Origin: Saprospiraceae bacterium
GTDB lineage: Bacteria; Bacteroidota; Bacteroidia; Chitinophagales; Saprospiraceae
Direction: 5' to 3'
Assembly: GCA_016715245.1 (NCBI GenBank)
Contig: JADKAS010000002.1
Coordinates: 1 to 64,000 of the forward strand
DNA: 64,000 bases
A model generated the notes under the pieces. That model was not told the DNA's origin, did not search any database, and worked only from the letters and a program-made list of their open reading frames with translations. Shown here one piece after another: positions 9,901 through 18,749 of this stretch (position 1 is its first letter; each line of letters begins with the position of its first letter). The translations under genes and the position numbers were made by a program.

Positions 9901-10587
9901 AATAGAACGGTTGTCGTAAAAAATTCCAAACTGCCAGTCATCCACACCGTTGACAATTTCAGTCTGCCAATTTTCCGGTTTGGCACATCCGTTGAATGTT
10001 TCTCCGAGGACGATGTTGCCGTTTCCGGAGGCAGTCACCAAAATATTATCAATTCCTGCCCACCAACCCCATTGGCTGTCGTCATCGTATTCAATAATAA
10101 TCCGCATACTGTCGGATGCATAAAAACTTATATCCGTTTTCATCTCAATATACTTATCAAAAGCATCCCCTCCGGCGTTGGCACCTTTAAATTCCCGCAG
10201 TACGATTTCTTCTTTTCCGTTGTCGATCATAATTTTCATGCTTTCCGTTTTGTCCCTTCTGAAATGAACCTGTGCCTGAAAAAGAATGTCTGTAAATCCT
10301 GTTCCACTGAAATAAGAAGAATAAAACCTAATGTTAAAAGGTGGTGTTTTGTCGCCGGTATTGTCGTCATCGATGAATAAAAAACATGAACCGTTAATGG
10401 ACAATCCTCCAGCTTTTGGATTGGAAGGAAAACCTACACCCCAGTCCACGTCCTGATTACCTTCAAGTTCGTAAGACCATTGAGGGCCCAACGCGCAGGA
10501 ATCAAAGTTTTCACTGAAAAGAATAGTTTGACCATATATCATTTGGCCAAATATAATGAAGAGGAAAAGATAGACGAGACGATTCAT
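6946..10587 (-). CDS. Large secreted SprB-repeat protein with T9SS sorting tail
   Basis: 1213 aa. Signal peptide (MNRLVYLFLFIIFGQMIYG), then two tandem jelly-roll/MAM-like domains (~22-185 and ~190-350, each ending in WWAGIDNI or WWLGMDNI). Next are about three pre-peptidase C-terminal-like beta domains (~355-745; recurring YEGTC or FRGDC motifs) and a stretch of at least three canonical SprB repeats plus one degenerate copy (~790-1130; unit CFGGQDG...YVWSNG...AGNYTVTISDATGC). The end is a type A T9SS sorting domain (IYPNPTLKE ... PSGMYTLSWK). The architecture is that of a cell-surface adhesin or gliding-type exoprotein. It should be exported by Sec, then by T9SS, and anchored to or released from the surface. 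It is divergent from the DUF1800 gene, sharing an ~90-bp promoter region. Ligand unknown. Confidence 0.88.
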   Translation of the reverse strand: MNRLVYLFLFIIFGQMIYGQTILFSENFDSCALGPQWSYELEGNQDVDWGVGFPSNPKAGGLSINGSCFLFIDDDNTGDKTPPFNIRFYSSYFSGTGFTDILFQAQVHFRRDKTESMKIMIDNGKEEIVLREFKGANAGGDAFDKYIEMKTDISFYASDSMRIIIEYDDDSQWGWWAGIDNILVTASGNGNIVLGETFNGCAKPENWQTEIVNGVDDWQFGIFYDNRSIDGTCFAFFNDDILGENAPLSKIRLYSPFFNGEQYGQYTLEYDFIFRIYEQNEYLQLYVDNGKEWIPVKTYNGDVGGPNVDQFVKESIDLSPFRSENIRLIWEYNDAGWAWWLGMDNIKIVGEGDINDKCAKAKIITTNEECVAFDNTNALFADEFNINIPNTTGKVYFSWTAPASSEYLVSTSSIFNDMVEVFRGDCLNAVAVGSENKDEFGFKGEELFFSADAGQSFIFRVTGQKNEFGLDRGNGCIKIVQKNKNSVFPQNELCANALLVAVGLPCVEANNTVALLDGPLPSVNHRSRADIWYSFTPETQGDFVFESQADFADVITMYEGTCANLVETSADFNGQKLNMKNVMPGNTYFIQITGYFSLLEGKVCAKVSQKQPTNIQNPTCTLATRLNLNAGCTTLPNTGAGFSGISTKCNPYIHNDIWFSFIAPSSGTVYLNVKSDFPNLLAVYEGTCTELNSVYCSSGQHHCKGFTTLEGLNSGELYYIQIGSSVINGKSLSGNICLEISDNEPQFTRLQLEVTQECQSRGAVTFLPNASGGNGNYTYYGLGIQSPVLGNQTYVIEVTDGNGCVATKTIEAESCNDYGCTLASVFEKQNVTCFGGQDGNINITSNGGLEPYQYVWSNGLQNENIDNLTAGNYTVTISDATGCEIIETFDIYQPSKIAANATTTQPTCYGESNGSIETFAIGGNGNFSYLWSNGQTGLGLADISAGQYHITISDVLGCFSVESYTISEPDKINTNGVVTHNLCFGNSTGTIETTTKGGTGDFEYLWSNGTVNQRISDLAAGEYILTVTDENLCISVDTFTITQPEVLALSSVNPVLVITDTEDALLNILTSGGTAPYSYVWYKNGEKLETDTSYITTREIGDYHVVVTDANGCFIISETWTITRTSSTENGYHSALRIYPNPTLKEIILSTGSPEKISDMKISDSLGKLMWNDSENVYADQSTFDVSFLPSGMYTLSWKQKEKEYSLPFIKIQ

Positions 10588-10676
10588 ATTGACGATTTTA
10601 TAACAATTGTAAAATTAATTATATTTTTTAGAATATATTAATAATAATAAGTAATTTGCGACAAATTTTTTTTGGT

Positions 10677-12116
10677 ATGGCCACATTACAACCTTACATA
10701 CCCTCAAGTGAAAAACCCTGGGACAAAAAAAGAGCAATCCATTTGTTGAGACGACTTGGATTGGGAGGAACTCCGGCTTCCATCGCATCAGCCTTGGTAG
10801 CAGATCCATAGACTTTTGTCGAAAATACCCTGAACGGGATTAAAAACAGAGCAATGCCGCAAAGTCCGGTCTGGGCAAATTGGTCAGCGCAGGATTATGA
10901 AGATTCCGGGGATGATGATTTGGTTTTTACCCATCGTCAGGAATTGTATGATTCTATCGTTACCGATATGATTAATGACGGACTCAGGACTAAACTTTTT
11001 TTGTTCTGGCACAATCATTTTGTAACCGAACTTCAGGCATATAATTGCAATAAATACCTTTGGAATTACTATCGGTTGTTGAATACCCATTGTTTGGGGA
11101 ATTTCAAAACCTTTGTCAGCGAGATGGGAAAATCACCAGCCATGTTGGTGTATCTCAACGGTAATCAGAATGAAGCCGGCCGACCCAATGAAAATTATGC
11201 CCGGGAGTTGATGGAATTATTTACTATGGGTGAAAACAACGGGTATACACAAAACGATGTCGTTGAAGTTGCGCGTGCACTCACCGGATGGAGATGTAAT
11301 ATGTATGAATGTACAGACGTGACATATGACAATAATAAATTTGATAAAAATGACAAAACCATTTTTGGAAAAAAGGGAAAATGGAATTACAATGATGTAC
11401 ACAACCTTATATTTACAGAAAGAAAAAATGAAGTAGCGTACTATATATGCAGTAAATTATATTCCAATTTTGTCTACCATACCATTGATGAAGAATTTGT
11501 GGTACAATTGGCCAATCTTTTTATTTCCGGTAACTGGGATTTGCTGCCTGTGTTTAAAGCCATTTTCAAAAGTGAGCATTTTTATGACGAAAATATCATT
11601 GGAGCGCAGATTAAAAGCCCCATGGAATGTTTTGTCGATTTAATGCGAAGTAGTGGAATCCCGGCTGCCAATCTTGGAGATCGTTACGGTACTGTTCTTG
11701 ACGGTTCAGACAATCTTGGAATGGACCTTTTTAATCCGATCAATGTGGCTGGCTGGCAGGGGTATCACGAGTGGATCAATGAAAACACACTTACGCTGCG
11801 ATGGAACTATTGCAGAGACATCGTAAATTCATTTACCAATCAGACCAACCGAGAAACACTCCGGTCCCTGGTGATAACTTTATGTACGCCTGATATTTCG
11901 GATCCTGATCTCATCACCCGGAAAGTTACTGAGCATTTTATAGGCCGACCCATTTCAGATGAACAACACGAGACTGCAGTGCTTTATCTCAAGGGAGATA
12001 TTCCTGAAAACTATTTTGAAGACGGAACATGGAACCTGAACTGGAACGAAGCCCCATTTCAAATTGGCAATTTGCTGGTGTATCTGACCAGATTGCCGGA
12101 ATTTCAATTATCCTAA
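10677..12116 (+). pseudogene. DUF1800 protein gene interrupted by one in-frame TAG
   Basis: Translation from the ATG at 10677 gives a typical DUF1800 N-terminus (RAIHLLRRLGLGGTP), then a TAG stop at 10809-10811 (codon 45). The same frame then continues without further interruption for more than 430 codons to 12116. The downstream part carries family hallmarks: FLFWHNHF, NENYARELMELFTMG, VARALTGWR and NVAGWQGYHEW. An internal ATG at 10854 could start a shortened protein. DUF1800 genes are regularly followed by DUF1501, as here, 10 nt downstream; the pair is exported but of unknown biochemical role. The interruption is a substitution, not a frameshift: a glutamine CAG would need a single C-to-T change. 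It may be a true pseudogene, a strain-level mutation, a sequencing error or read-through. Confidence 0.8.
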
Positions 12117-12126
12117 ATCCAGTGAT

Positions 12127-13743
12127 ATGTGTAACGAAAAACATACAGACAGGCCCGGAAAAAAGTTGGATCACGAAGAAGCACACGAACAGGAACATAA
12201 AAAATTCAGCAGACGGGATTTTCTTCAGTCGGCAGGATTGATGGCTACGGGTATGGCGGCTATGGTCAATGGCATTCCTATGTATGCTTTGGGCAATACA
12301 TTTCAGATGATGCCATTGAGTATGCTGGAAAGTGACCGTGTTTTGGTGCTGATCCAATTGAGAGGTGGCAATGACGGACTCAATACCGTGATTGACAGGT
12401 TCAACAGTGAATATTACAATATCAGGCCTTCCCTGGCGATCACCGAATCAAATTTATGGGCACTCGACCAGAAAAACGGTATGCCGAATGCCATGAATTC
12501 CCTGAAACCTATGTGGGAAGAAGGGAAGATGAAGGTAATTCACAACGTAGGATATCCTGATCCGAATTATTCCCATTTCAGGTCTTCTGATATATGGGCT
12601 ACTGCTTCGGATGAGGATGAGTATGTTTCTTCCGGTTGGATAGGAAGATATTTTGATTATGAATTTCCTGCTTTTCAGGATGCACAACCTACTATACCAC
12701 CCGCTTTGCAAATAGGGGTTCAGACAGATCTCGTTTTTCAAAGCAGCCAAAGAAATTTGGCCCTGGCCATCAGCAGTCCGAATGAGTTTTATAAACTTGC
12801 CTTGTCCGGTCAATTGTATGATGTAAACATCGATGATATAGTGCCTGCGAAAAAGGAATTAAAGTTTGTTCGTCAGGTCGCCAATAGTGCCTTCAGGTAT
12901 AGTCAAAGTATCCGGGATGCTTATAATTCCGGAAGAAATGAAGAAGCTTATCCGGATAATAATCTGGCGCAACAATTGGCCATTGTGGCCAAACTCATCA
13001 AAGGCAATCTGGGCACCAAAGTCTACCTCGTATACATTGACGGATTTGATACACACGCCAATCAGTACGACAACCATTTAAGATTATTAAACAGATTGAG
13101 TACTTCTGTTGCTGCTTTTTTTAAAGATTTGCAGAAGCAGGGATACGATGACAAAGTCCTGGGAATGACCTTTTCAGAATTTGGCAGAACTATTTACGAA
13201 AACGGTTCTGCAGGAACGGATCACGGTACCAGTGCGCCTATGCTTTTATTTACCAAAGACATCGGAAAGGAAGTTGTCGGCAATCCACCGGATCTTATCA
13301 ATACTGACCAGTACGGAGATCCATATTTTGAAAGAGATTTCAGGGATGTATATGCTACCGTTTTAAAAAACTGGTTTGGCATGCCTCCTGAAGTAGTTGA
13401 CTTTGTCGTCGGTAAAGACAAAGAAATCATGAATAATCTTATACCTTCGGTTCAACCATCTGTCGGTACAGAAGCCTTCAAAGCATTGTTAGGTCACAGG
13501 AGTGTTGCAGGAAAACCCAACCAATTGGAGTTTTATTATTCCGTCTTACAGCAAGGACAGGTTATTATTGAATTGATGGATACATCCGGACAGGTGATCA
13601 GGACACTGAAAGATGAGTTTTCTGAAAAAGGATCTTTTACGTTTGTTTTAGATACAAAAAAATATGCCATACGAAATGGTGATTATATATACCGTATGAA
13701 AACCGGAGGCAGGATATTTGAAAGAAGGTTGAAAGTAGAGTAG
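12127..13743 (+). CDS. DUF1501 protein, Tat-exported, with C-terminal sorting-like tail
   Basis: 538 aa. A charged N-terminus precedes a twin-arginine-like signal (SRRDFLQSAGLMATGMAAM, RR at 29-30), so export of a folded protein is likely. The DUF1501 body, related to the alkaline phosphatase/sulfatase superfamily, shows IQLRGGNDGLNTV, YIDGFDTHANQ and EFGRTIYENGSAGTDHGT, the last two resembling metal-binding motifs of that superfamily. The final ~75 residues (GQVIIELMDTSGQVIRTLKDE...) form a FlgD/T9SS-type beta-sandwich tail, with the usual NGDYIYRMKTGG ending. It starts 10 nt after DUF1800 and is probably translationally linked to it. The reaction catalysed is unknown for the whole family. 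The start codon fits the spacing; no internal damage was seen. Confidence 0.88.
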   Translation: MCNEKHTDRPGKKLDHEEAHEQEHKKFSRRDFLQSAGLMATGMAAMVNGIPMYALGNTFQMMPLSMLESDRVLVLIQLRGGNDGLNTVIDRFNSEYYNIRPSLAITESNLWALDQKNGMPNAMNSLKPMWEEGKMKVIHNVGYPDPNYSHFRSSDIWATASDEDEYVSSGWIGRYFDYEFPAFQDAQPTIPPALQIGVQTDLVFQSSQRNLALAISSPNEFYKLALSGQLYDVNIDDIVPAKKELKFVRQVANSAFRYSQSIRDAYNSGRNEEAYPDNNLAQQLAIVAKLIKGNLGTKVYLVYIDGFDTHANQYDNHLRLLNRLSTSVAAFFKDLQKQGYDDKVLGMTFSEFGRTIYENGSAGTDHGTSAPMLLFTKDIGKEVVGNPPDLINTDQYGDPYFERDFRDVYATVLKNWFGMPPEVVDFVVGKDKEIMNNLIPSVQPSVGTEAFKALLGHRSVAGKPNQLEFYYSVLQQGQVIIELMDTSGQVIRTLKDEFSEKGSFTFVLDTKKYAIRNGDYIYRMKTGGRIFERRLKVE

Positions 13744-14268
13744 GGTTGTTGCCTGAAAATATTGATTTTTTCGGTTGTTATGTTCGTGTATATTTCCGTT
13801 AAACGTCTATAAAATAATTTCAAAAAATGACCCTTAATTCAACTAGAATATATAGCTTTGTTTATGGTTTTTAAAGTGGTGAAAATTAAGGCAACCCTAT
13901 TGGATGTAGTGAGAAATTTTTGATGGCTTAAAACGATTTTGTATAAAACTTTGAAAGTAAGGTGACTAACTCATATCTATAGACAAAAAAGAGAGACAGT
14001 ACTACGTCAATGACATTTTTTGTTTCCTGTCAAGCCCGACTGTCTGAGACAGTAGTCAGGCAGGCAGTTAACGTGGCAGAGGACATACGGCAGAAATACC
14101 GGAAAAAATATAGAGATGGAAGACAATAGGGTAGCTTTTTTTAATGCCAATAAGAATAAAAACACTCATCGTAGATTTGTTTGGACACTCCTTGATATTT
14201 TTTAAAAATATAGTTGAAAGAGAGTTGATAATGTAGAAAAAATATATTTTTATGGTGCTGATTTATAA
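13744..14268 (+). other. Non-coding, degenerate stretch with short palindrome
   Basis: No open gene seen. It contains a small perfect hairpin (ACTGTC, 3-nt loop, GACAGT; 14039-14053) followed by CAGGCAGGCAG. This belongs with the CTGCCTG-type palindromes found elsewhere in the window. The right end merges into the GNAT relic. Confidence 0.4.
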
Positions 14269-14412
14269 GTTATCGGTCAGCATAAAAGACGACATGGTAT
14301 AATGACAGCACTAATGCCCATAATATGCAATTACGGTTTTGACAATTTAGGACTACACAGAATTGAAGGACTTGTTGAAACAGACCATTTACTTGTTAAA
14401 CATAAAAGTTAA
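14269..14412 (+). pseudogene. C-terminal relic of a RimJ/RimL-type GNAT acetyltransferase
   Basis: The frame from 14269 to the stop at 14410-14412 reads as an acetyltransferase fragment: HKRRHGIMTAL matches the acetyl-CoA pyrophosphate-binding loop (usual form xxGKGIMTEAL), followed by IICNYGFDNLGLHRIEGLVE, the typical next helix and strand. The end of the domain is missing, and an in-frame TAA stands at 14266. It is too short to be functional. It marks this region as one where genes have been lost or replaced. Recognition rests on the motif order only. Confidence 0.55.
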
Positions 14413-14439
14413 TAAAAATAAACAAACAACTTGAATGTT

Positions 14440-14628
14440 ATGAATAAACAAACCAATTACTTTTTTCTTGCAGGACTTTTCTTTGTGGTATACCTGGTAA
14501 TGGAATTTACTGAAATATATGGAGACTCAGGTTGGTTCAAAGCTTTTCTAATAATTCTATCCGTGACTTTTTTAATAAGTGGAATTTCCAACAGAAGGAA
14601 GAAAAACAATGATAACGAACAGACATAA
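14440..14628 (+). CDS. Small two-helix membrane protein
   Basis: 62 aa from the ATG at 14440 (a TTG lies three codons upstream). Two hydrophobic helices (YFFLAGLFFVVYLVMEF and WFKAFLIILSVTFLISGI) are joined by a short acidic loop, and a lysine- and asparagine-rich tail follows (NRRKKNNDNEQT). This pattern is common among small inner-membrane proteins of unknown function. It lies just upstream of the IS element and downstream of the acetyltransferase relic; no operon partner remains. No family was recognised. Confidence 0.5.
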   Translation: MNKQTNYFFLAGLFFVVYLVMEFTEIYGDSGWFKAFLIILSVTFLISGISNRRKKNNDNEQT

Positions 14629-14706
14629 AATAGAATACCGAACAGATAACAGGCGTTTGGCTCATTGGCGAGTGAAAAGGTTAATTGAACATTCTACCTC
14701 GCATCA

Positions 14707-14734
14707 ATCCCGATAGCTCCTAGATTCCGCAACT
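14707..14734 (+). repeat. Left terminal inverted repeat of the IS1380-type element
   Basis: 28 nt, exact reverse complement of 16304-16331. It lies about 200 nt past the transposase stop. Confidence 0.85.
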
Positions 14735-14933
14735 TAGCTAGTTGATTTAAAAAAATGATGGTTTTAGGGTTATTTTGACAATGGAATTTCCTTTTACTAA
14801 GTGAAGTGCCTTCTTTTGGTTTCTTTTTTAGTCTATAGAATAGCTTAGTTGTGGTAAAAAACGAATAAAATTTAAGTACAGGACACACCTATCCCTGTCT
14901 TAGAGAAGATTTATTGCAGTTTTTTTTGTGATC

Positions 14934-16213
14934 TTATACTTGCAGAGGTATTTTGCCGTATACCCTTAGATACCATTGTCTGGATGCTTTTTTCCAAACT
15001 GCTGGAATGGCTATGAAATTAAAAATAAAACGTTTCATTCTGTAGTGAATGTTTACATTTTTATAAACCTTCGATAGATTAGATATAACCACGTTGTAAA
15101 GGTTGCGACAAATCGCACTAAAATATAAGAATACAGTATTTTTGACAAGTTTGAAAATGGTAGATAATTCCAACCAAAATCGTTTTCAAAATATCAAATT
15201 GTTTCTCACAAGCGCCTCTTCGATTATAGCATTTGATAGCTTCATCCAAGGATGAAGAAAAGTCATTTGTCACAATGGCATGATAGTCGTAAGACTCGTT
15301 GGTAAACATGTTGAGCTGCCCGTCTTTTCTCAGTTTTTTCTTGACCAGGAGCCTGTATTTATTATCTCTATTGCCTTGTTGTGCAAAGGGTCTGTACTCT
15401 ATTTCCCCTATATAAACATCTTCTCCTGTTTGATCTTTAGTTTTAATCCAATCCTCAATCAAGGCAAAATATTTTTCCACATAACTGTTTCTTGCCCCGA
15501 TATAAAAGCATGTAACGTTTTTCTCACCAATTTTACAACATCATACTGGTAAGAAGCGGCATCTGCCCTGAATTTGTCAATTCTTGAGATGTTATTGTCT
15601 TTCAAATGTTGGAACATTCTTTCCAAGGTATCCAATTGAAAGGCCTTAGCGTCACTATTTCCGTTTCTGTTTTCAATATATAAAACGTTTTGCTCGTTTA
15701 AGATACCTACGCCAGGTTGATAGCCATAATCACGCTTGTAGGTCATTTTACACCCTTCTTTTCCGTGAAAATAATGGTGTTATCATAATCAAGGACCACT
15801 TCATCTTTATTAAACTCACCAAGCTTCTTCAGTAACTTAATGTTCATATCAGTCATGGTCTGGTTGATATTATACTGGTGTTCTACATTACCTCGTTTCG
15901 TATTACAAAGCAATTGGTCAGTACAAAGATCACCCATCCTACGAAGTAAAGTGTCAGGGCTACATAAGTTAAATATGGGATTACTTCCAAATTGGTTAGC
16001 AAGAATGGTCTTAGCATCCTCCATGCAGTTTCCACCACAGAAATAAATACTTGAAAAAGAATAAAAAATATCTCTCCAACTATAGGAGGACTTTGGGCTT
16101 AAAGAAGGTAAATTATCATATAAAATATTGCCAATTTTCAATTTATCAAATTCTTGGAGAACAAAATTTACTCCTCCAAATGCGTTAATATTATTAGAAT
16201 ATCGTACTTTCAT
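14934..16213 (-). pseudogene. IS1380-type DDE transposase with four frameshifts
   Basis: Conceptual repair gives a full-length transposase of about 425 aa starting MKVRYSNNINAFGG. Recognisable family blocks in order: VVLDYDNTIIFTEKK (first catalytic Asp region), YGYQPGVGILNEQNVLYIE, NRNGNSDAKAF, FRADAASYQYDVVK (second Asp), IVTNDF, YNRRGACEKQFDILK (catalytic Glu region) and KNTVFLYFSAICRNLYN. The frame changes at 15746-15749, 15518-15522, 15183-15186 and 15139-15143. Each is explained by one missing A in an A run on the coding strand. Such a uniform pattern points to homopolymer under-calling or slippage decay rather than random mutation. The overlapping ATGA at the first break could alternatively couple two polypeptides. 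Confidence 0.8.
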
Positions 16214-16256
16214 GACACTTATTGTTAGCAACACCAATATAGGTGAATAAGTACAA

Positions 16257-16296
16257 AAGGCAAAATGTTATTAATCAACATTTTGCCTTATTTTTT
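16257..16296 (+). terminator. Hairpin with T tract inside the right end of the IS
   Basis: A 13-bp perfect stem (AAGGCAAAATGTT with AACATTTTGCCTT, 7-nt loop) is followed on the plus strand by A and six T. It could terminate transcription leaving the element, or block transcription entering toward the transposase. Confidence 0.5.
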
Positions 16297-16303
16297 AACA
16301 ACT

Positions 16304-16331
16304 AGTTGCGGAATCTAGGAGCTATCGGGAT
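16304..16331 (-). repeat. Right terminal inverted repeat of the IS1380-type element
   Basis: 28 nt, exact reverse complement of 14707-14734, about 90 nt upstream of the transposase start. Confidence 0.85.
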
Positions 16332-16895
16332 GGTGAAAATCCGCCCTACTAATATACGGAACCGTTAGACAGAAGTAAAACCAACATCAACAGTAACACC
16401 AAAAGATGATCGAAATAGCTTCAAAGACAACCTGGAAAAACATATCTATTGACCATCCGAAGCAGATTGTCCTTGTTTTACAGTTTTCTGAATCACAGTA
16501 TTCAAAATTAATTCAAGGGCTTATTATCCCGATGGTCGCAGTTTCTGCCTGCTGAAGGCAGATAAATGCAACTGCGATCCACTGCTTTATGAATTTTTGA
16601 TTCATTTCCACTATGCTAAATAATCGAAACCTATTAACACATTGCAAATGTTTAATGTATGGTATCGAAGTCGCAGACTTCGACAATCTCACAGATTGTG
16701 TTTATCATTCATTCCCCATTCTTGCCTCTGTAAAAAATATATTTTTATAATGTGGTACAATAAAAAATATTATATTCAGCTTTTTACATAATAAATATAA
16801 AATTTTAAATAAGTCAGAATAGGTAAAACCAGATAACCGCGGCCATAATTAAAACAGTCATTCAAAACAATTTTTTAAAATTTAAACAAGAAGGA
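16332..16895 (+). repeat. Non-coding stretch with nested and tandem palindromes
   Basis: No gene seen. 16536-16577 is a nested palindrome: outer arms TCGCAGTT/AACTGCGA, inner arms TCTGCCT/AGGCAGA. 16665-16699 holds two adjacent perfect hairpins (arms TCGAAGTC/GACTTCGA, then ACAATCT/AGATTGT, each with a 3-nt loop), a REP-like doublet. The AT-rich remainder upstream of 16896 should contain the promoter of the FISUMP gene. Confidence 0.5.
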
Positions 16896-17744
16896 ATGAA
16901 TACAAAACAAGTGATTTTTACAATAACTTTTTTCTTTTTGAGCTACGGCTTTCAACTCATGGCTCAGAATGTAGGGATAGGCACCACCACTCCGGATACT
17001 TCTGCCCAACTGGATGTAAGCAGTACTAATAAAGGTTTTTTACCACCGAGAATGACGACTACTGACAGAAATGCCATCGCAAGCCCTGCTAATGGCTTAA
17101 TTATTTATAACACCACTACGAATAGTTTGGAAATCAGAAACAACTTGGCCTGGGTCTCATTGAGTCCCTCAGCCGACGCAATGCCGACTATTCAAATAGG
17201 CACCCAGAAATGGATGAGTAAAAATCTGGATGTAGCCTTCTACAGAAACGGCGACCCCATACCGCAGGTTACTTCCCCCACAGCATGGGCTGTCTTATCA
17301 ACCGGTGCCTGGTGTTATTATAATAATGATCCAATCCAAGGTAACAAGTATGGAAAACTGTACAATTGGTATGCTGTAAATGATCCAAGAGGGTTGGTAC
17401 CACAGGGATGGCATATCCCCAGCGATGCAGAGTGGACTACACTGGAGATTACTTTGGGCGGTGTATCAGTTGCCGGAGGAAAAATGAAAGAGGCCGGAAC
17501 ACTCAATTGGGCAAGCCCAAATACAGGTGCTGATAATAGCAGCGGCTGGGCAGGCCTGCCTGGCGGCTTCCGTGACAGCGGTGGTGCGTTCGACTTTGTC
17601 ACCGATTACGGTTACTGGTGGAGTGCTTCGGAGGCCAATTGGCCTCTTGCCTGGTTCCGCTACCTGTTCTACAACCTTGGCAGCCTGGACAGGTACGACG
17701 CCTATAAGGGATCAGGGTTTTCTATTCGCTGCCTCAGGGATTAA
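16896..17744 (+). CDS. Secreted FISUMP-domain protein
   Basis: 282 aa with a clear signal peptide (ITFFFLSYGFQLMAQ). Residues ~25-75 carry the motif NVGIGTTTPDTSAQLDVSS...GFLPPRMT, found at the N-terminus of many Bacteroidota tail-fibre-like or surface proteins. Residues ~98-280 form a Fibrobacter-succinogenes-major-paralogous (FISUMP, TIGR02145-type) domain: IGTQKWMSKNLDV, YGKLYNWYAV, GWHIPSDAEWTTLE, LPGGFRDSGGAF and the ending GFSIRCLRD. No T9SS tail is present. The domain is linked to surface or sugar-binding proteins, but its biochemical role is unknown. It stands alone, followed by a terminator-like hairpin. Frame intact. Confidence 0.85.
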   Translation: MNTKQVIFTITFFFLSYGFQLMAQNVGIGTTTPDTSAQLDVSSTNKGFLPPRMTTTDRNAIASPANGLIIYNTTTNSLEIRNNLAWVSLSPSADAMPTIQIGTQKWMSKNLDVAFYRNGDPIPQVTSPTAWAVLSTGAWCYYNNDPIQGNKYGKLYNWYAVNDPRGLVPQGWHIPSDAEWTTLEITLGGVSVAGGKMKEAGTLNWASPNTGADNSSGWAGLPGGFRDSGGAFDFVTDYGYWWSASEANWPLAWFRYLFYNLGSLDRYDAYKGSGFSIRCLRD

Positions 17745-17768
17745 TTTATTTGATTATTTGTTAATTTA

Positions 17769-17795
17769 CCCCGCGAAGCGGGGATGAAATTTTTT
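17769..17795 (+). terminator. Rho-independent terminator after the FISUMP gene
   Basis: GC-rich stem CCCCGC/GCGGGG with a GAA loop at 17769-17783, then ATGAAA and a run of six T. It lies 25 nt past the stop of the FISUMP gene. The T tract is slightly displaced, so efficiency is uncertain. Confidence 0.6.
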
Positions 17796-18194
17796 AGAAT
17801 TTGGCATTATTCAGAGACTTACCGGTATATTTATCCCGTTGAATACGCAGCACTATTCTACGGGGTAAAGCAACCTATGATTTGCTACCTGTCTGCTGAT
17901 AGGCAGATTGGTTATTTTTATTTTTACGAAGGAAATCAGTAAGGATTTTAAATACAATGGAGATATCATAAGGTACCTTGACTATTCCCAGTCCCATGTC
18001 TGGAGTTCACATAATCACAAATGGTGTGTTTGGTCCTTCAAAAATAAAAGTGGCTAAAAACGACTATAAATGCGTTATTTTTACCTACTTTTGGTAGGGA
18101 AATGGTAGGTTTTCCCGTTTCAAGGGGAAACTACTGTTATTCTTAATAAAGGTCAGATTTCAAAAGCATTAAACATAAACCTAATACAATAAAT
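17796..18194 (+). other. Non-coding spacer
   Basis: No gene seen. It holds an imperfect CTGTCTGCTGATAGGCAG palindrome (about 17889-17907), related to those at 16545 and 57165, and the 5' region of the lipoprotein gene. Confidence 0.35.
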
Positions 18195-18749
18195 ATGAAG
18201 AGGCGAAAAATTATAGTGATAATGGGTATAATATCTATCCTGACAGGATGTATTCCGTCTTTAAACCCACTTTACACTGACAAGGATTTAGTTTTTACAT
18301 CACAATTACTTGGTACCTGGACAGGGGCAAAGTCAGAAGAAAGTTGGACATTTGACAAAAAAAATGAAAAGGAGTATATCTTGACCCATTCAGTGAAAAA
18401 TAATCAAGCGACTTTTTCGGCACATGTAGTGAAAATAGGAGAATTTCTTTTTCTTGACCTATATCCGGAAGACTTTTTATCAGACAACTATTTATATCAA
18501 ATGCATCTATGTCCAGTTCATACATTTTCTAAAATAAAAATCACAAACGAGCAATTAACCATTGAAATGTTTGACCCTAAGTGGTTAGAAAAAGGTATTG
18601 AAACAAATCAAATTAATATTGATCATGTAAAATCATCTGAAGGTACAATTTTATTGACGGCTTCGACAGAAGATCTCCAAAAATATACATTAAACTACGC
18701 TGACAGCATAGGCGTTTTTCAAGAACCACTGGTCATGAATAAAATTTAA
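18195..18749 (+). CDS. Outer-membrane-type lipoprotein of unknown function
   Basis: 184 aa. The N-terminus MKRRKIIVIMGIISILTGC is a lipoprotein signal with lipobox LTGC; the mature part starts CIPSLNPLYTDKDLVF. The C-x-P-S-L-N-P-L-Y-T-x-x-D opening followed by LLGTWTG is a recognisable signature of a lipoprotein family widespread in Bacteroidota and soil bacteria, with no known function. The rest is predicted beta-rich (WTFDKKNEKEYILTH...). The stop is followed at once by small hairpins (GGCTAA/TTAGCC near 18753 and AGCCC/GGGCT near 18780), as with other single genes in this accessory stretch. No operon partner. Confidence 0.75.
   Translation: MKRRKIIVIMGIISILTGCIPSLNPLYTDKDLVFTSQLLGTWTGAKSEESWTFDKKNEKEYILTHSVKNNQATFSAHVVKIGEFLFLDLYPEDFLSDNYLYQMHLCPVHTFSKIKITNEQLTIEMFDPKWLEKGIETNQINIDHVKSSEGTILLTASTEDLQKYTLNYADSIGVFQEPLVMNKI

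Larger units (their letters stand above)
14707..16331 (-). mobile_element. IS1380-family insertion sequence, transposase disrupted
   Basis: About 1.6 kb bounded by perfect 28-bp terminal inverted repeats (14707-14734 and 16304-16331; outer end ATCCCGATAGCTCC). Both the size and the single minus-strand DDE transposase fit the IS1380 family. No convincing target duplication was seen in the flanks. The transposase frame is broken in four places, so the copy is probably inactive unless those breaks are sequence errors. A 13-bp hairpin lies just inside the right end. Confidence 0.85.

Noticed and set aside
10615..10809. 64-aa minus-strand open frame before the DUF1800 gene
   Set aside because: It is antisense to the conserved DUF1800 N-terminus, which explains the sequence.
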